A model generated the notes under the pieces. It was not told the DNA's origin. It saw nothing but the letters and a program-made list of their open reading frames with translations, and did no database searches. A DNA stretch of 64,000 nt, taken from positions 1-64,000 of the forward strand of contig JAKSZP010012241.1 in assembly GCA_022478985.1 (NCBI GenBank). The letters are read 5' to 3'. Source of the stretch: Massospora cicadina. Taxonomy: Eukaryota > Entomophthoromycota > Entomophthoromycetes > Entomophthorales > Entomophthoraceae. Made by a program: the position numbers and the translations under genes. Each line of letters starts with the position of its first letter. The stretch's first letter is position 1. Below, in pieces: positions 32,810 to 44,198 of this stretch.

Positions 32810-32824
32810 CTGACCCCCTCAAGA
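32810..32824 (-). promoter_or_regulatory. Element E polypurine tract
   Basis: The minus strand reads CTTGAGGGGGTCAG directly before the LTR start TGTTGGG. It is the plus-strand priming site of the 3' LTR. Confidence 0.65.
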
Positions 32825-33259
32825 GATGCCAATGAGGGAATTAGGTCTGAAGGAACCTAGCATGGACTTGATTTACAACAGATCCCATTTTGATGGATGC
32901 AGTGGAGTACTCAAGGCCTTAATGATATTACTTTATAGGGTCCTGACCATAAGGTATAAAGTTTGTGCACTCAATCCCCCAGCTTAGTGGTAATAAAAAT
33001 AATACCAGCTCCCCTAGCCCATACTCTGGCAAATTTGTCTTTTTTTCATCACTTCACTATGCTTCTCGTTGACTGATATTCCCCATGGACTTAGCAGCTA
33101 GAGTTTTTAAGCGTATTAGATTATCAGTCAACCTTCACATTGCTAGTTCAGGGGTGTCTGGCGTAGAGGCCTCTGATAACAGTTGAACATTAGAGAATAA
33201 TATTAATTATTGTCCATATAGAGCTTAGAATGATGGCAGCTCTAGGATATAATAATAAC

Positions 33260-33960
33260 TCATACAATTTGCCAATAGAGCCACAGGGAGTTATTCATTC
33301 CACTGTCTTGGATCAGAGTGGACCTTTTTAAAAGGATGGCAACTGATGTTCCATTTTCTCTTTCCACTGCTCCATTTGTAGCAGGATAGTAGGGAGCAGT
33401 GAAATAGGGGTAGGTGCCCATCAGGGCATTGAGATCAAGGATTACTTGAGAGAATGAAGTTGGTGCCACTATCAGACAGTAGTATCTTTGGGCTACCGTG
33501 ATAGGTGAAAACCTGTTTTAATAAAAATAATACAGTCGCTTTAGAAGTGTGAGAGGTATTAAAATTGCCTCAATCCATTTAATGAAATGATTGATTGCCA
33601 GTAATTTAAATCAAGGCATACATCACTGTAGGTAGAGGACCAACAATGTCAATGATGACCGTAGATAAGGGGGCTTTAGGACCAACAACCTGATTTTGTT
33701 ACGGCGGATTTAGAGGCTTTTTTAGCTATCACAAACAAGTCAGGAGTCAAGGATGTCGTGTATCATCTCAATCATTCCTTCCCAATAGCAGCGCTCCCTC
33801 AACCGTTGATGGGTCTTTTTGACAGCATCATGACCTACCATTGAGTGGTAATCCAAAGTGGTATCTGTCTTGGCCAACGGGTGGGTATAAGGCAACCAAT
33901 TGGCATCAACCTGTTTGTATAGTAACCCATCCTCAAATTGGGATGAATGGCCACACTTTT
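33260..33960 (-). pseudogene. Element E integrase
   Basis: Zinc-binding part near 33850-33780: MVGHDAVKKTHQRLRERCYW followed by a Cys pair region. Core near 33615-33570: FKLLAINHFIKWIEAILIP, the 'KYILVAIDHxTKWxEA' motif with the catalytic Asp changed to Asn. The open frame 33260-33469 ends the core: ALMGTYPYFTAPYYPATNGAVERENGT, with the catalytic Glu region kept. Several stops lie between. This would insert the element DNA. Confidence 0.75.
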
Positions 33961-34084
33961 AACCGCTTCTGAACTGTAGGAGTTTTTTAAATCCATTCCT
34001 CACGCTTCTCAAGGAGGTCATAAGTCAATCTTCTTTGGAGGCATAGAGGGTCAATATAGGCAAGCAAGATAGGCTATCAGTATT

Positions 34085-34420
34085 TTAGAGTATATTTATG
34101 GTGTGATGAACAATGGAAAAATCATAGCTCTGTATTTTGAGGGCCCAACGGGACAGTTGGACATCCAGATCCTTCATCAGTTGTAGCCACTGCAGAGAGG
34201 CGCGTCCTGTAACCACGGTGAGATGATTCCCATGTAGAAAAGGAAGGATTTGCTTAATGGCAAGTAGGACAGCTAAGCACTCCCACTTGATTATGTTATA
34301 ATTTTCCCTGCCTAAAATAGGCGTTGCACTTCCGCCTGATGTGCTCGCAGGCGCTATCATTGAGGAGCTCAACATACTGGCTGATTGCATGAGGCTTAGT
34401 TCATCATAGTCAGCCAAGTA
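34085..34420 (-). pseudogene. Element E RNase H
   Basis: A 110-codon open frame holds NYNIIKWECLAVLLAIKQI, then FLHGNHLTVVTGRASLQWL, then LSRWALKIQSYDFSIVHH. It is the gypsy RNase H second half. The TDH motif is changed to TGR, losing a catalytic Asp. It is the longest intact pol block of element E. The first half with the DAS motif should lie above 34420 and has decayed. Confidence 0.75.
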
Positions 34421-35219
34421 AGTAGGGTCTTTTTAAGACGCAGAAATGGATTAGACCTTTTTTATCATAATAAACTACAACTAAATAATAAATAAACAAT
34501 ATATGATATTAACTGTGAAGTGCTTTATTTAGAGATAAGACAGTAATGTTTATAGTTCCTCTTTAAGTAAAATGAAACCTTGTTTCATTGGGAATTGCAA
34601 GGAGTCATGAATTAATCATTCTTGATTACCGTGTGGTTTGTCCATCATCTTGTCCCACCTGGAAGGTTATCTGAGTTTCTTGATCTTCTGGTAAAAAATT
34701 CGTAGCACTAGTTTATATGATATTAACATCAAGTAGTAGCTTTTCCAATAGTCCTGGTATAGAGGTCAATTTGCTGGATTCCAGAACTGATAGCTGATAA
34801 AGATAATAGGATTATTGGTCCATCAATGCTGGAGTCTTATTAATGTGGTCTTAAAACTAAGTAAAATTTATAATAAAAATATAAGATTTATTAAATGAAT
34901 TTGGAGCAATTCAAAAATTCCTAGAAATATGAAATAAACCCTGAAGACATGAAATCAATCCTTAATTTGGGTTTATCAGAACTTGTGAATAGCTTGAAGG
35001 TTGAGTCCCACGTAGTAGTATATGCCAATATTCTCTCTGGGGCAAGGCTTCCGCATTGCATAGGGATAATATAGACAATAGGGTTTTTCTAAAAACACTA
35101 TGAGATGATCCATTTGATTAGCGTCCAGTTGCGCTAGGAAGGCTCATACAGCCACATCACTAGCAACTGTGGATAGGATGAACGTTTTGTTAAGTATGGA
35201 ATGGCCTAGCACAAGAGCA

Positions 35220-36060
35220 CTTGTGAGGTCTTTTCAGAAACATCAAAAGCTTGCTGTTGTGTTTATCTCCATTAAAATGGTACATCCTTGTGAAGCGGTT
35301 AGGTCAAGGGTCTGGAAAGCTCAGAAAAGTGGGGGATGAACTGTCAATAACAGCTGACCATCCCAAGGAACACCTGTATATCACGTAGGCTATAGGGTCA
35401 ATACATCCCTTTAATAGCAACCACCTTATCTGATATTAGGGTTATCCTTCCCTGTCAAACTTATGGCTGAGAATAACATCTCAGTTTGGAAAACCCAGCA
35501 ATTAGCAGGTTTCAACTTCAGCAACACAGAGCAGAGGCGTATAAACACCTCCTTCAAATGAGCAAGGTGTTGGTCCAAGGTGCAGGAGTACATGGTCACG
35601 TTGATAAGGTAAGCTAATACACATGACATTTTCAGATCTCCAAACAGGCCACTATCGGCCTCTGTAATGTGGTGGGGGCGGTGCATAGTCCTTGAGACAT
35701 TCTGGTAGACTCAAACAACCCCTCACGTGAGATGAAGGCACATTTCTCCCAATTCTCTAGTGCAAGTTCAATTTGCCAATAGCCGCTTGCCAAATCCATG
35801 ATGATAAAGAAATAGAACCCTCCAAAAGATGCAAGTAGACATAGATTTGAGCAAGTGGATAGCTATCTTTTTAGAGGGAATTCAACTGGCAATAGTTCAT
35901 TACTACTCGGTGTCCCCCAGCCTTTTTATGTATAAATAATAAAGGGCGAGGCCCAGGTATTTTGTGAAGATTTCAATAACCCAGCTCTAACAGTTGCTTC
36001 AATTCTGTGGTCATCTGTGCTTCCTCAATTTTAGATTTCCAGTAATGCTGAACTCAGATT
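35220..36060 (-). pseudogene. Element E reverse transcriptase
   Basis: From 36060 downwards the minus strand reads SKIEEAQMTTELKQLLELGY, then PRPLLFIHKKAGGHRV, then a broken DxxxGYWQ region near 35800. The open frame 35426-35686 carries MSCVLAYLINVTMYS, where YLDD has become YLIN, and then HLAHLKEVFIRLCSVLLKLKPA. The RT palm is thus recognisable but dead. Element A shows a different loss at the same box, so each decayed on its own. Confidence 0.75.
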
Positions 36061-36540
36061 GGGGAAAAATCTCCTGTCAACACTCTATACTGCACCCCTT
36101 TCATCATTCCAAAATCGTTGAATCCCTTGGATAATATGTCAACATACTCCTCAATCAACGCATCTGCTTGCTGCTGTTGCTTAAGGGTGAGGGTGTCGCC
36201 TATTTTCACATCAACAAGACTAATGGTAACATCCTCATTGATTCCTAGGTCATGAAAATTCCCAAGACCACAAACAGTTTCAACTTTATCTGCCTAAAAG
36301 GGTTTTTACATAAGCAATAGGTTGATGTCAGGTTATTTGCATGGCTATTCAGTGATCTTTGCCATTTGTACAGTTAAGGGCCCCTGATGGGCAGGATCCA
36401 ACAATACTGAGCAGGTAAGAGGCTCACATATGGCCAGATTAGGTTTTCAATAATCTCTAACAAGTAATTCAGCGGAATCATAAACATGGATGCCAGTGTC
36501 CAACAATATTTGTAAATTTTGGGGGATAATGACCCAATTG
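36061..36540 (-). pseudogene. Element E aspartic protease and linker
   Basis: The minus strand reads ILLDTGIHVYDSAELLVR near 36515-36465. It holds the DTG motif of retroviral-type aspartic proteases, which cut Gag-Pol. The linker to RT follows: LVDVKIGDTLTLKQQQQADALIEEYVDILS. Stops occur near 36330 and elsewhere. Upstream the frame is lost in the segment beginning near 36560. Confidence 0.65.
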
Positions 36541-36559
36541 TTATAGTATATGACCATCC

Positions 36560-37690
36560 CCTCCTAAGCGTCAGCTCTGAGTGGAGGAAGTTTTTTTAAT
36601 TTTAAAAAAGCTCCAAGGGGCTCCTAGTGCAGCCAACTTTGTGGGATGAAGGTTTAGGATACTTCCCCCACCTCTCTAGGGCTGTGCAAATCTAAGCGCC
36701 ATCTAATGTGGGACCAAACGTGATTGGGTGTAGCTCACACTGCCCCTAAACTGACATATGCCTATCATGTTTAAGTAAGGGGCATCTTGTCTGCACCCGC
36801 CAGGACATGCAATATGCCTCTCATCCCCCTTGCGGAGAATAAGACCCAATGACCCCAGGTTTTAGGCCCCTGAGGAGGGAGAAGCTGAAGCCCTCCCCTT
36901 TATCACCTGCTTTTTTAGGAGTTGTGCTCTCCAACCCTTTTTGTTCAGGAAGCCTTGGAGTCCTTTCAAATCTGCCTTAATTTTCTTGCATGATCCATTT
37001 CGCCACCAGCCAGCTCAAGCTGACCAAACTAAAAAGCTAGCCAAGCTTCAGGTAACTTGGCAAACCGCGGCATTTATTGTAGGCAAGAGCACCAAAATGC
37101 AGCCAACCAGGATTGCCCCACCCTTATCCTGAGGTCCGCACCCACACAACCCCAGCTCATGGGGGAGGACGTTTGACAGGCGCCATGCCTGACTCATACC
37201 CCTTCCTGCCCGTATTCTCCCTCAGGGAGTGGTAGACACCTGCAAGAACAGGTTGGCACGGTCATCATTACCATCCCAAACTTCTTTCAGGCCACTACAG
37301 GACCTGACCAACGTGACTCTCTGAGTTCTGGTGTTACCTACTCACCTGTGTTTCTACAGGTTTTCCCCAGTTACACCACAAGGAGAACCCAGCTTACCCT
37401 AACTAGCTCATCAGAGGCAGTTTGTTTTTTTAGACAAATAACTTGGTATCTTATCTGCTCAACAATGTCTGGGTGTTCCATTAAGCAACTTTTTTGTGTT
37501 TCATTTTATCTTTTTGTTTAGGAGTATCTTTAACTACTAGCAGAATGCGACATCTTAGGATAGATAAATACAAATCTTATAAACTAATTTGGGTATTAAA
37601 TTCAATAGTAAATTGGGTATAAATAAAAAGGTTGTAACTTTCATTCTCCAATACAACTGTTGGGGCTGTCACCGCCAAGTATCTGAACTA
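36560..37690. other. Foreign-looking segment inside element E
   Basis: Between protease and gag lies about 1.1 kb richer in C and G than the rest of E, without gypsy motifs on either strand. A 63-codon plus-strand open frame (36941-37132) and neighbouring plus-strand frames are of unknown kind. TGTTGGGGCTGTCACC near 37658 could be a terminal TG of another element. I cannot find paired ends or a duplication, so an insertion is likely but not proven. Confidence 0.3.
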
Positions 37691-38099
37691 AAGTAACAGA
37701 GCGGAGTAAGCACCCAGGGTGCAAGTCCGCTGAGGCCTCACCATTCAAGAATCCAGGGTGTGGTTTTAAACCAATACAACTTTTATTTTTTACCATGCAT
37801 GATAAGATGACATTATCAGCGACAAAGTACTGACTATAGATAGGATTTTCACCATGTGGAAAACTACTTCAACATGCATAACTTCTATGCCAAATTGAGG
37901 GACTAAATATATAGCTCCCAAGTAAAAGTGGTCCTGAAGGGGCAGCATAAGAGGAACTTAGATCTTTATTAGGAATTTTTAAATTGCTGACATCCACCTC
38001 ATCTAGTTGTAATAGAACACCTCACTCAGCAGGGGAAATAATAGTGACCAGGACCTGAAGCGTGGTATTGTCTAGGAAGAGTACATGTACCCTAAGATG

Positions 38100-39207
38100 A
38101 ATCCACTTTTCCTGCCTCCTCATCCTGCTTCTTCCAACATTTGGCTTCTGCTTGCCACAAAACCACAATAGGTGCAAAGATCACAGCAGGGTTTAGATCT
38201 CTGGGAATGTCCCACAGCATGAATGTGGGCCTGACTCCCCTTGCTAGGCACTGGGCACATTTTGCACCCTAGAAACTCTATGTTGGATTCCTTAACGTTG
38301 AGCATGGAGTGTAAAACTTCTTTGCATTTTGATAATATAATATGAGGTTTGAGTTATGCTGGAATTCAGAGAGGACAGTGGCGGTGACATCATCCAGGAT
38401 AACCTGAATCAGGAGGCAAGCTGGAGCACCCTGATAGAAATGCTTAGAGAACTCAGTGTTGGTTTCACCACGCTTAGGGCAGATCCACATGAATACTTTT
38501 GAAATTGGGCTAGGAGAGATTGCTGCCAAATTCTTTGATAAGGGCACTTCTAACTCCGCCCAGGTTGCACAATCCTTGAATTAGGGAATCATAATAACCT
38601 GAGCTTTGCTATCCAGACAAGTCTGCATATGCTGCCACTTCTGGAAATCAGTAGCGCCTTCCATTGCATTTTTATAAACATACAATTAAAATGAGTTAGT
38701 TCTTCTCTAGGCACATGCTTTTCTCTAAAAGAGGGTTTTAATAATCCACTGGATTCAGGGAGGATATGGATAGCAGGGAGATGGGTCCATACAGAATCTG
38801 CTGACTCTGAGGTTCTTGAATCAGTTTGAGGAATAGCTTCCCCAACTTGACGGCGTAATTCGTCCATGTCATCCTGAATGTTGATATAGCTCGTCTTAGT
38901 GTGATTAAGGGGAGCTTTAGTACCTAGAAGATGGCAGAGGCTCTATATCTCAGCGGCCTGACACATCACTTAAGATCAACGAAACAACTTGAGTATACAG
39001 AGAGATCAGAGTCAAGTCTTTATCAAGGGCTTCCCTTTCAATATTCATCCATGCCCCATGAGCCACTTTTTGCAGCTTCTTCTTAAGGGAACTGACGTAA
39101 GCATCATAATTTCCATCAGCAGATGGTTTGGTATGCAAACAAATTTTTTCCTCCATGGCGGTAGGGTTAAACTTTCTGGGAAGAACTTTATGAAGATATG
39201 TCTTCAC
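38100..39207 (-). pseudogene. Element E gag
   Basis: Open frames 38950-39207, 38589-38867, 38278-38547 and 38120-38305 follow one another on the minus strand after the 5' LTR and overlap in shifted frames. The second to third contain capsid-like wording (DFQKWQHMQTCLDSKAQVI; FSKHFYQGAPACLLIQVIL). The last holds Cys/His-rich coding (KMCPVPSKGSQAHIHAVGH; CCDLCTYCG), where a Gag zinc finger would be; I cannot match it to the standard CCHC spacing. No collagen-like stretch is present. Confidence 0.55.
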
Positions 39208-39228
39208 CAGGTAGCTTCAGAAGGGACC

Positions 39229-39791
39229 TGTCAGAAAGCACTAGTGTTTAGCTTTTATATATTTTTGAAGGTCAAGTCCTATAAAGGCTATGCAATTATT
39301 AGTTGCTGATATTCAGCATAATCACTTGGTGGCCTTTTTAAGTTGTTAGGGCAAGCCACTTGTAGATTCGCTAAACCAAGGCAAATCTTTGTTATTTAAC
39401 AAGAAAGATCACTAGTGTAAATTAAACTAAAAATTTAGACAGAGAAGAGGATCCCTTTTAGTTTTCAATTTTTGGTTACTTCTATGATTTAGTCAAAATT
39501 TGGGATCGCAGTGAATATGAAAAATTTTGGGGGGATTTGCAGAATGCAGAGGATTTGTTGAAGCCCATTTGGTCCTTATTAGTTCAGCAGATTCAGTTGA
39601 TACTGACTGCCAAGATCTTAGAAATTCTTGGCAGATTCAGGAGAGGTTTGAGCCTTAGTCAGTTTATTTTGGGATTCAGATCTTGTAGTGATTTTGATAG
39701 GTTCTGCTACAATAGCATTACATGTCATGGATTGCAAAGTATCCGCCATTCGATTCCCATTCCATTTAAAGCAGGACTCATCAAGCTAACA
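39229..39791 (-). repeat. Element E 5' LTR
   Basis: 563 bp on the minus strand, TGTTAGCTTGATGAG...CTTTCTGACA. It aligns with 32251-32809. It ends next to the start of gag with very little leader in between. Confidence 0.75.
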
Positions 39792-40400
39792 ATCCTCCTA
39801 TATTTTTGTGTAAAGTTATTTAACAAAAAACCGTTCTGTTGTATCTTGTCCCTGTGAAGATAACAACATCTTCAAGTTTGTATGTCAATTTGAGGGCAGA
39901 AGTGATGTCAAAAATACATTCTAAGTACAATTGGGTGGTGCAGGTTTGATACAGTATAGTAAACTTTTTCAAATTTATTGGAACCCTGACTCAAAAAGGT
40001 CATCTTCTGACTTGCCATGCCTCAGTTCTTTTGGATGAATCATCTAGGTTCTCATATCTTTATGTAAAGATATTCCTTTATTCCAGGACCAGTTAACCTC
40101 TATATAATTCTCATCAGCCCCTGTACCAATCACTTCTATGACCACTTCAACATCTTTTACCTTCATCCCCCTTACAATCTAACAGATAACATCAAAATGA
40201 TTAAATGAGGCAGATAATCTATGTGAACTTGCTGACTTTACCATCTTTTTGTGAGGATTATAAAAGAGTAAGGTTTGACTTCTTGGGTCAAGGCTCATAA
40301 CTTTAATAAAGCACTTATTTATAAAAGATTGGTTCTTGTTTAAGCCTCTATTCAGCGCAAGTTCCATCATCTTCACCCTTTAATTCCATATAGCCAAAGA
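39792..40400 (-). other. Possible upstream part of fragment G
   Basis: If element E inserted into element G, G should continue here on the minus strand. A 65-codon open frame (40179-40376) contains LNRGLNKNQSFINKCFIKVM, loosely like a retroviral protease start (LxDSGAxxNFIxxxF), but the key Asp is missing. I give this little weight. From 40400 to 41100 I see only A+T-rich DNA. Confidence 0.25.
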
Positions 40401-41137
40401 TTCTTAAAGTATGCAATGGCTCAGAATCTGCACGCCAAACTCCTCTTTAATTCTATGTATGATGTTCACTGGATCAATAATTTAGTGTTTTTTTGGAAAT
40501 CTCTGAATTGTTCACTGATTAATGTTATAGTATCTAATACAAAAACCAAAATTGTGCAAATGTTTCTTATCAAACATGTATTTTTATAAGCTTTAATATT
40601 AACCTATTAGTTACCAATTGGTTAAATGACTATACAATCTGTATATTTAAATACAAAATTCTGCCTTAATTTAAATAGATAATTTGCTTTTAGTTTAGTC
40701 TCGCCTATCAAAATTGGCTCATATTTTGTCTCTTAACTTAAATTTAATTAAAGTGTGTACAAATCCTGGTGCAATTCCTTTTATCATATAACTTATCTTT
40801 TATCATCTAATATATCTAATTCAAAAAACTAAACTAATCTATTTTTCATTTCATTTAATTTGCTTTGAAAATAGAGTTTTTACTTTTTAGTAAATTGATT
40901 ATCTAATTTCAAAAAATAAAGTATTTTTATTAAACTAAGAGAAATAGATAAGAAAATTTAGTAAACTAAGTGCTCTTATTCCTATTGCTATAAACTAAAT
41001 TTGCTCATAGGTCAACATTTAATCTATTCCATGTATGTAATACTATATATTATTATGGAATATTATATATATAATTGATAATAAACTAATATAAAATGAA
41101 ATAATTGAGATTTTATGGTGATCAGTAATTTTGATTT

Positions 41138-41158
41138 CACTGGATCAGTGATCCAGTG
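41138..41158. repeat. Perfect 21-bp palindrome
   Basis: Ten-base arms CACTGGATCA and TGATCCAGTG around a single central G. It stands about 23 bases before a CAAGT that looks like a decayed Helitron-type 3' end. A related but degenerate copy precedes CTAGT at 41814. Confidence 0.85.
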
Positions 41159-41159
41159 C

Positions 41160-41185
41160 TTTGCCACCCAACCTGGGGCTCAAGT
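41160..41185 (+). other. Helitron-like 3' terminus, decayed
   Basis: 'ttgccacccaacctggggctcaagt' has a C-run/G-run stem followed by CAAGT. It aligns with 41790-41818, where the end is CTAGT. The rest of the unit was not delimited. Confidence 0.35.
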
Positions 41186-41785
41186 CTTTGACTATTCACT
41201 AGATCAATGATATAATATCTTTGAAAAAAAGGAATACGTGAGTCTGTAAGTATGTGTAAAGCCAGATAACAAAGTCCAATATGCCTATATCTGGATTATT
41301 GGTTAGTTATGTTAATAAAATCAACCAAATAGCACTAAATTACTCATTCAATTATCAAATGGTTCAAATTAATTAGCTGAGTGGTTGGTAATTTTCAAAA
41401 TAATTTAACAATTCACCAAATTGCTCAAATGAAATAAAAAATAGCAATATATGTTGGTGTCAATCTTAATTAGAATAGTACATAAATAATATACATGAAA
41501 AACTCAATTTATTTAAATTGCGTTTTATTAATTAGATTTGCTTATTTTAATTATGGGTGGCCATTGGTAATTTAGTAGTGTATAATATGAAATGAGAGAA
41601 TTGAGATAATCAAATCAACTATTAAGTATCAACAAAATTAATTATTAATTAAGTAGACTAATCATTAACCTTATGCCCAAAATTATATTATTTAATAAAA
41701 CAATTAAATTGATGGACATCAGAATGTTGAGTATATAATTGGATTGATTGATCAATCAACTATTTTAATTCACGGTCAACAATCC

Positions 41786-41818
41786 AGTGCATTGCTGCCC
41801 CAATCAAGGGGCTCTAGT
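41786..41818 (+). other. Helitron-like 3' terminus
   Basis: A stem GCCCC-aatcaa-GGGGC is followed at once by TCTAGT. A short hairpin just before CTRR is the defining 3' signal of Helitrons. The upstream limit of this unit could not be set. Confidence 0.45.
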
Positions 41819-41969
41819 GTATGTTATCAAACGACACAGTTTGTAAAGATTGAATTTACTTAGGTATTTGTTTGGTGGTTGTTATATGTCTGATAGGTTT
41901 TATCACAATTATTTGGTAATTTGGATTAGTGATTAGTTGAATGATTTAATCTGGTATATAACAGTTTAA

Positions 41970-42748
41970 TCTATTAACTAACTAAAAATAAAAGCAAATA
42001 TGTATACAATGCCCAGATAAAATCACAGCATGTTGAACTCTTAATTTTTTACATAGGTGGATAGGAGGGGGTCCATATGCATCTTGAAGTCAAATTTTTT
42101 AATTATGGTAAAAAGTATTATATGTAAAAAAAGAAAGTTATATATTAATGGTTATTGGTATACTGTATTGCTGAGCAGTTAAATTCATTTGATCCAATAA
42201 TTTCTAATGGTTTTTCCAAGCTGTTGGTGGTTTTAGATTGATTCATTAGATTTTATTGGTTTTAGCTGAGTATTATAGGTTTTATATTGATTCAATAGAT
42301 TTTTTCCTAAACTTATTGATAGCCATCTACAAAAGAAAACTAAACAATTATTATCTATAGTAAAATTTAAGTTCATTGGCACACTGGGTAAAATGGGTTT
42401 TTGACGAACATAAGATAAAAAATAATCAATAAAAATCGTTTCTAATTAAAAATGGATATTTACCAATATAAAAACTGATATGATTAATCATTATTATTTG
42501 TAAATTATAAACCCACAGATAATGATGGTAAAATGGGACATTGACAAACATAAGGCTAAAAAATTAGTAAAAATCATTTTGGTTATCAATTATCCCAATT
42601 AAATTTTGCCTCTGAGCCTCATGATGTGTAATTGTAGGTTATGAATATAATAAGTTAACATGAGTAACCCTGGGTAAATTAGATATCTTCTGTCTATATA
42701 AGTAGAATATAATTATTAAATGCAGGCAAAGTCATGGCTACATACTAG
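41970..42748 (+). mobile_element. Helitron-like unit H3
   Basis: 779 bp from TCTATTAACTAAC to 'gcaggcaaagtcatggctacatactag'. It has the 'aaaataaaagcaaatatg' 5' block, the 'aggtggataggagggggtccatatgcatcttgaa' block near 42053 and the 'ggttattggtatactgtattgctgagcagtta' block near 42150, as in H1 and H2. It ends CTAG directly before TCTATAATATA, the start of the next unit. No Rep/helicase coding is present. Confidence 0.55.
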
Positions 42749-43092
42749 TCTATAATATATATGAGAAACTACTAATTAAAATTTTGCTAAAATCACAAAA
42801 GCTAGTAATTTAAAATCTGGCTAGACGTTCTGTTGAAAAGTTAGTTATTTATCTAAGTATCAACTTTTTAATTTTTTACAATTTATAATATTTGAAAAAG
42901 CAGTTTGAAATTTACTAAAAATAATTTTATCTCAATTTTTATAAATGAGAAAGTTTTAGAAAGTATAAAAAATTACAATAAACTATAAGATGAAATTTGG
43001 TATGCTTGTGCAGTTTAAGTGTCATAATATCAAGCATATAAGAGATCTTTTTAAATTTAATTTTAGCAACAAAAAATGCAAAAATATATAAA
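42749..43092 (+). mobile_element. Helitron-like unit H4, 5' part
   Basis: It starts TCTATAATATATATGAGAAAC directly after the CTAG of H3. The block 'gatgaaatttggtatgcttgtgca' near 42990 is repeated in H5 near 43156. No 3' end is found before H5 begins, so H5 may have landed in it. Confidence 0.4.
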
Positions 43093-43371
43093 TCTATATA
43101 TATATATATATATTAAAAGAAAAAATATGACTCCCTTGATAAAATAACTCTTATGTGAAATTTGGTATGCATATACTTCTTGGTTGTTAAGTTCTTATTT
43201 TCATAAGGGTTTTCAGAATTCAATTTTTAAATACAAAATGTAAATGGCAGTATGAAACTACATTAGTAAAGCAAATGTTTTCACGCATGATGTCCAGCCA
43301 AAGCTACAACACAAAGCCTTGAGATTTTGAACGTAGGTAAAAAGAGGGGGTCCATGTGCACCTTAAGGCTA

Positions 43372-43656
43372 TTTATTTAACCAAGGCAAGCTGACCAGGG
43401 GACAGACATTACCAAAAGAAAGAAATGATATGAAACCTGAACAGGGTCAACTCCGTCGAAGAAAGTTTTTCCACCTCCGGATTGGGACTCAAATTTTTCT
43501 GGTTACATCATGGGTAAGATTTTTGTGTTATTAGACCTACTAACCACCAATAGCTTCCTTTGGCTGGCACCCTGATCAATGTGTGAAGGGCGGGAATCAA
43601 ACCCGCAACCTTCAGGTTGGTAGCCGTACACCCTTACCGACTCACCTTCCACCCCC
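43372..43656 (-). mobile_element. tRNA-headed SINE inserted in H5
   Basis: 285 bp on the minus strand, flanked by tgcaccttaaggcta (43357-43371) and tgcaccttaaagcta (43657-43671), a 14-of-15 duplication. The 5' 75 bases form a tRNA-like head; the body contains GTCCCAATCCGGAGGTGG near 43490. SINEs are copied by a partner LINE. The 3' end does not resemble the LINE copies in this window, so the partner is unknown. Confidence 0.75.
43583..43652 (-). other. tRNA-like head of the SINE (pol III promoter)
   Basis: Acceptor arms GTGGAAG and CTTCAC pair. An A-box-like segment GAGTCGGTAAGGG and a B box with stem GCGGG-TTTGATT-CCCGC are clear. The anticodon loop would be CTACCAA. The anticodon stem is weak and SINE sequence follows, so it is not taken as a functional tRNA gene. 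Confidence 0.7.
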
Positions 43657-44198
43657 TGCACCTTAAAGCTAGATATTTAATTTTATAATAAAAAAGTTTT
43701 ATATAAATGAAGTAAAAAATTATATATTATTTTAAAAAGTATTAATATTGTTGCAGCTAAGCAGTTTAATATTCAGCTGTTTCTTATTTTAAAAGGTTAT
43801 ATCAAGCACTTGTTGATTTTGGGTAGATTCAATAGGCTCATTTTTTTGGCAAGTGGCTTTTAGTTTTTAGCTTATTTAATAGGTCAATTACTTCCTAAAC
43901 TTATTGAGGATCATCTACTAATATAGAACTGATATACTTTATAATTATCATCTGGTTAATCTAAACCCACAAGCAATGCTGGGTTAATGGCCTATCAACA
44001 AATTTGAGGTTAAACTATAATAATTTTCTTTTTAACTAGCCTTCTTAATTTGACCTCTGAGCCTCAAGCTTTAACAGTAAAAATTATTTATTTAATAAAT
44101 CATGATCCAATTAATGCATGGCAAGTAAGCTATCTTCTATATATATATTAATCAGCAGGTGAATAAGTAAACACAGGTGAAGCCATGCTATGTGCTAG

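Larger units (their letters stand above)
32251..39791 (-). mobile_element. Ty3/gypsy retrotransposon E with both LTRs
   Basis: About 7.5 kb on the minus strand: LTR 39229-39791, gag, protease, RT, RNase H, integrase, polypurine tract, LTR 32251-32809. Its pol is related to that of element A (same RT and RNase H wording) but its gag start lacks the collagen-like stretch. It is almost 1 kb longer than A without LINE-1, which the unexplained segment 36560-37690 could account for. All ORFs are broken and RT has lost its aspartates. Confidence 0.8.
43093..44198 (+). mobile_element. Helitron-like unit H5 with nested SINE
   Basis: It starts TC then (TA)n near 43093 and ends 'aggtgaagccatgctatgtgctag', with CAT/ATG hairpin arms before CTAG. 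It has the family block 'aggtaaaaagagggggtccatgtgcaccttaa' near 43334, which is the very site where the SINE inserted. Without the SINE it is about 810 bp, close to H3. TCTTTACAATATATA, the start of H6, follows at once. Confidence 0.5.

Noticed and set aside
43093..43115. (TA)n microsatellite as a feature of its own
   Set aside because: It is short and coincides with the TCTATATA start shared by the Helitron-like units.
43583..43652. Functional tRNA gene
   Set aside because: The anticodon stem is weak, SINE body follows and a target duplication flanks the whole 285-bp unit.
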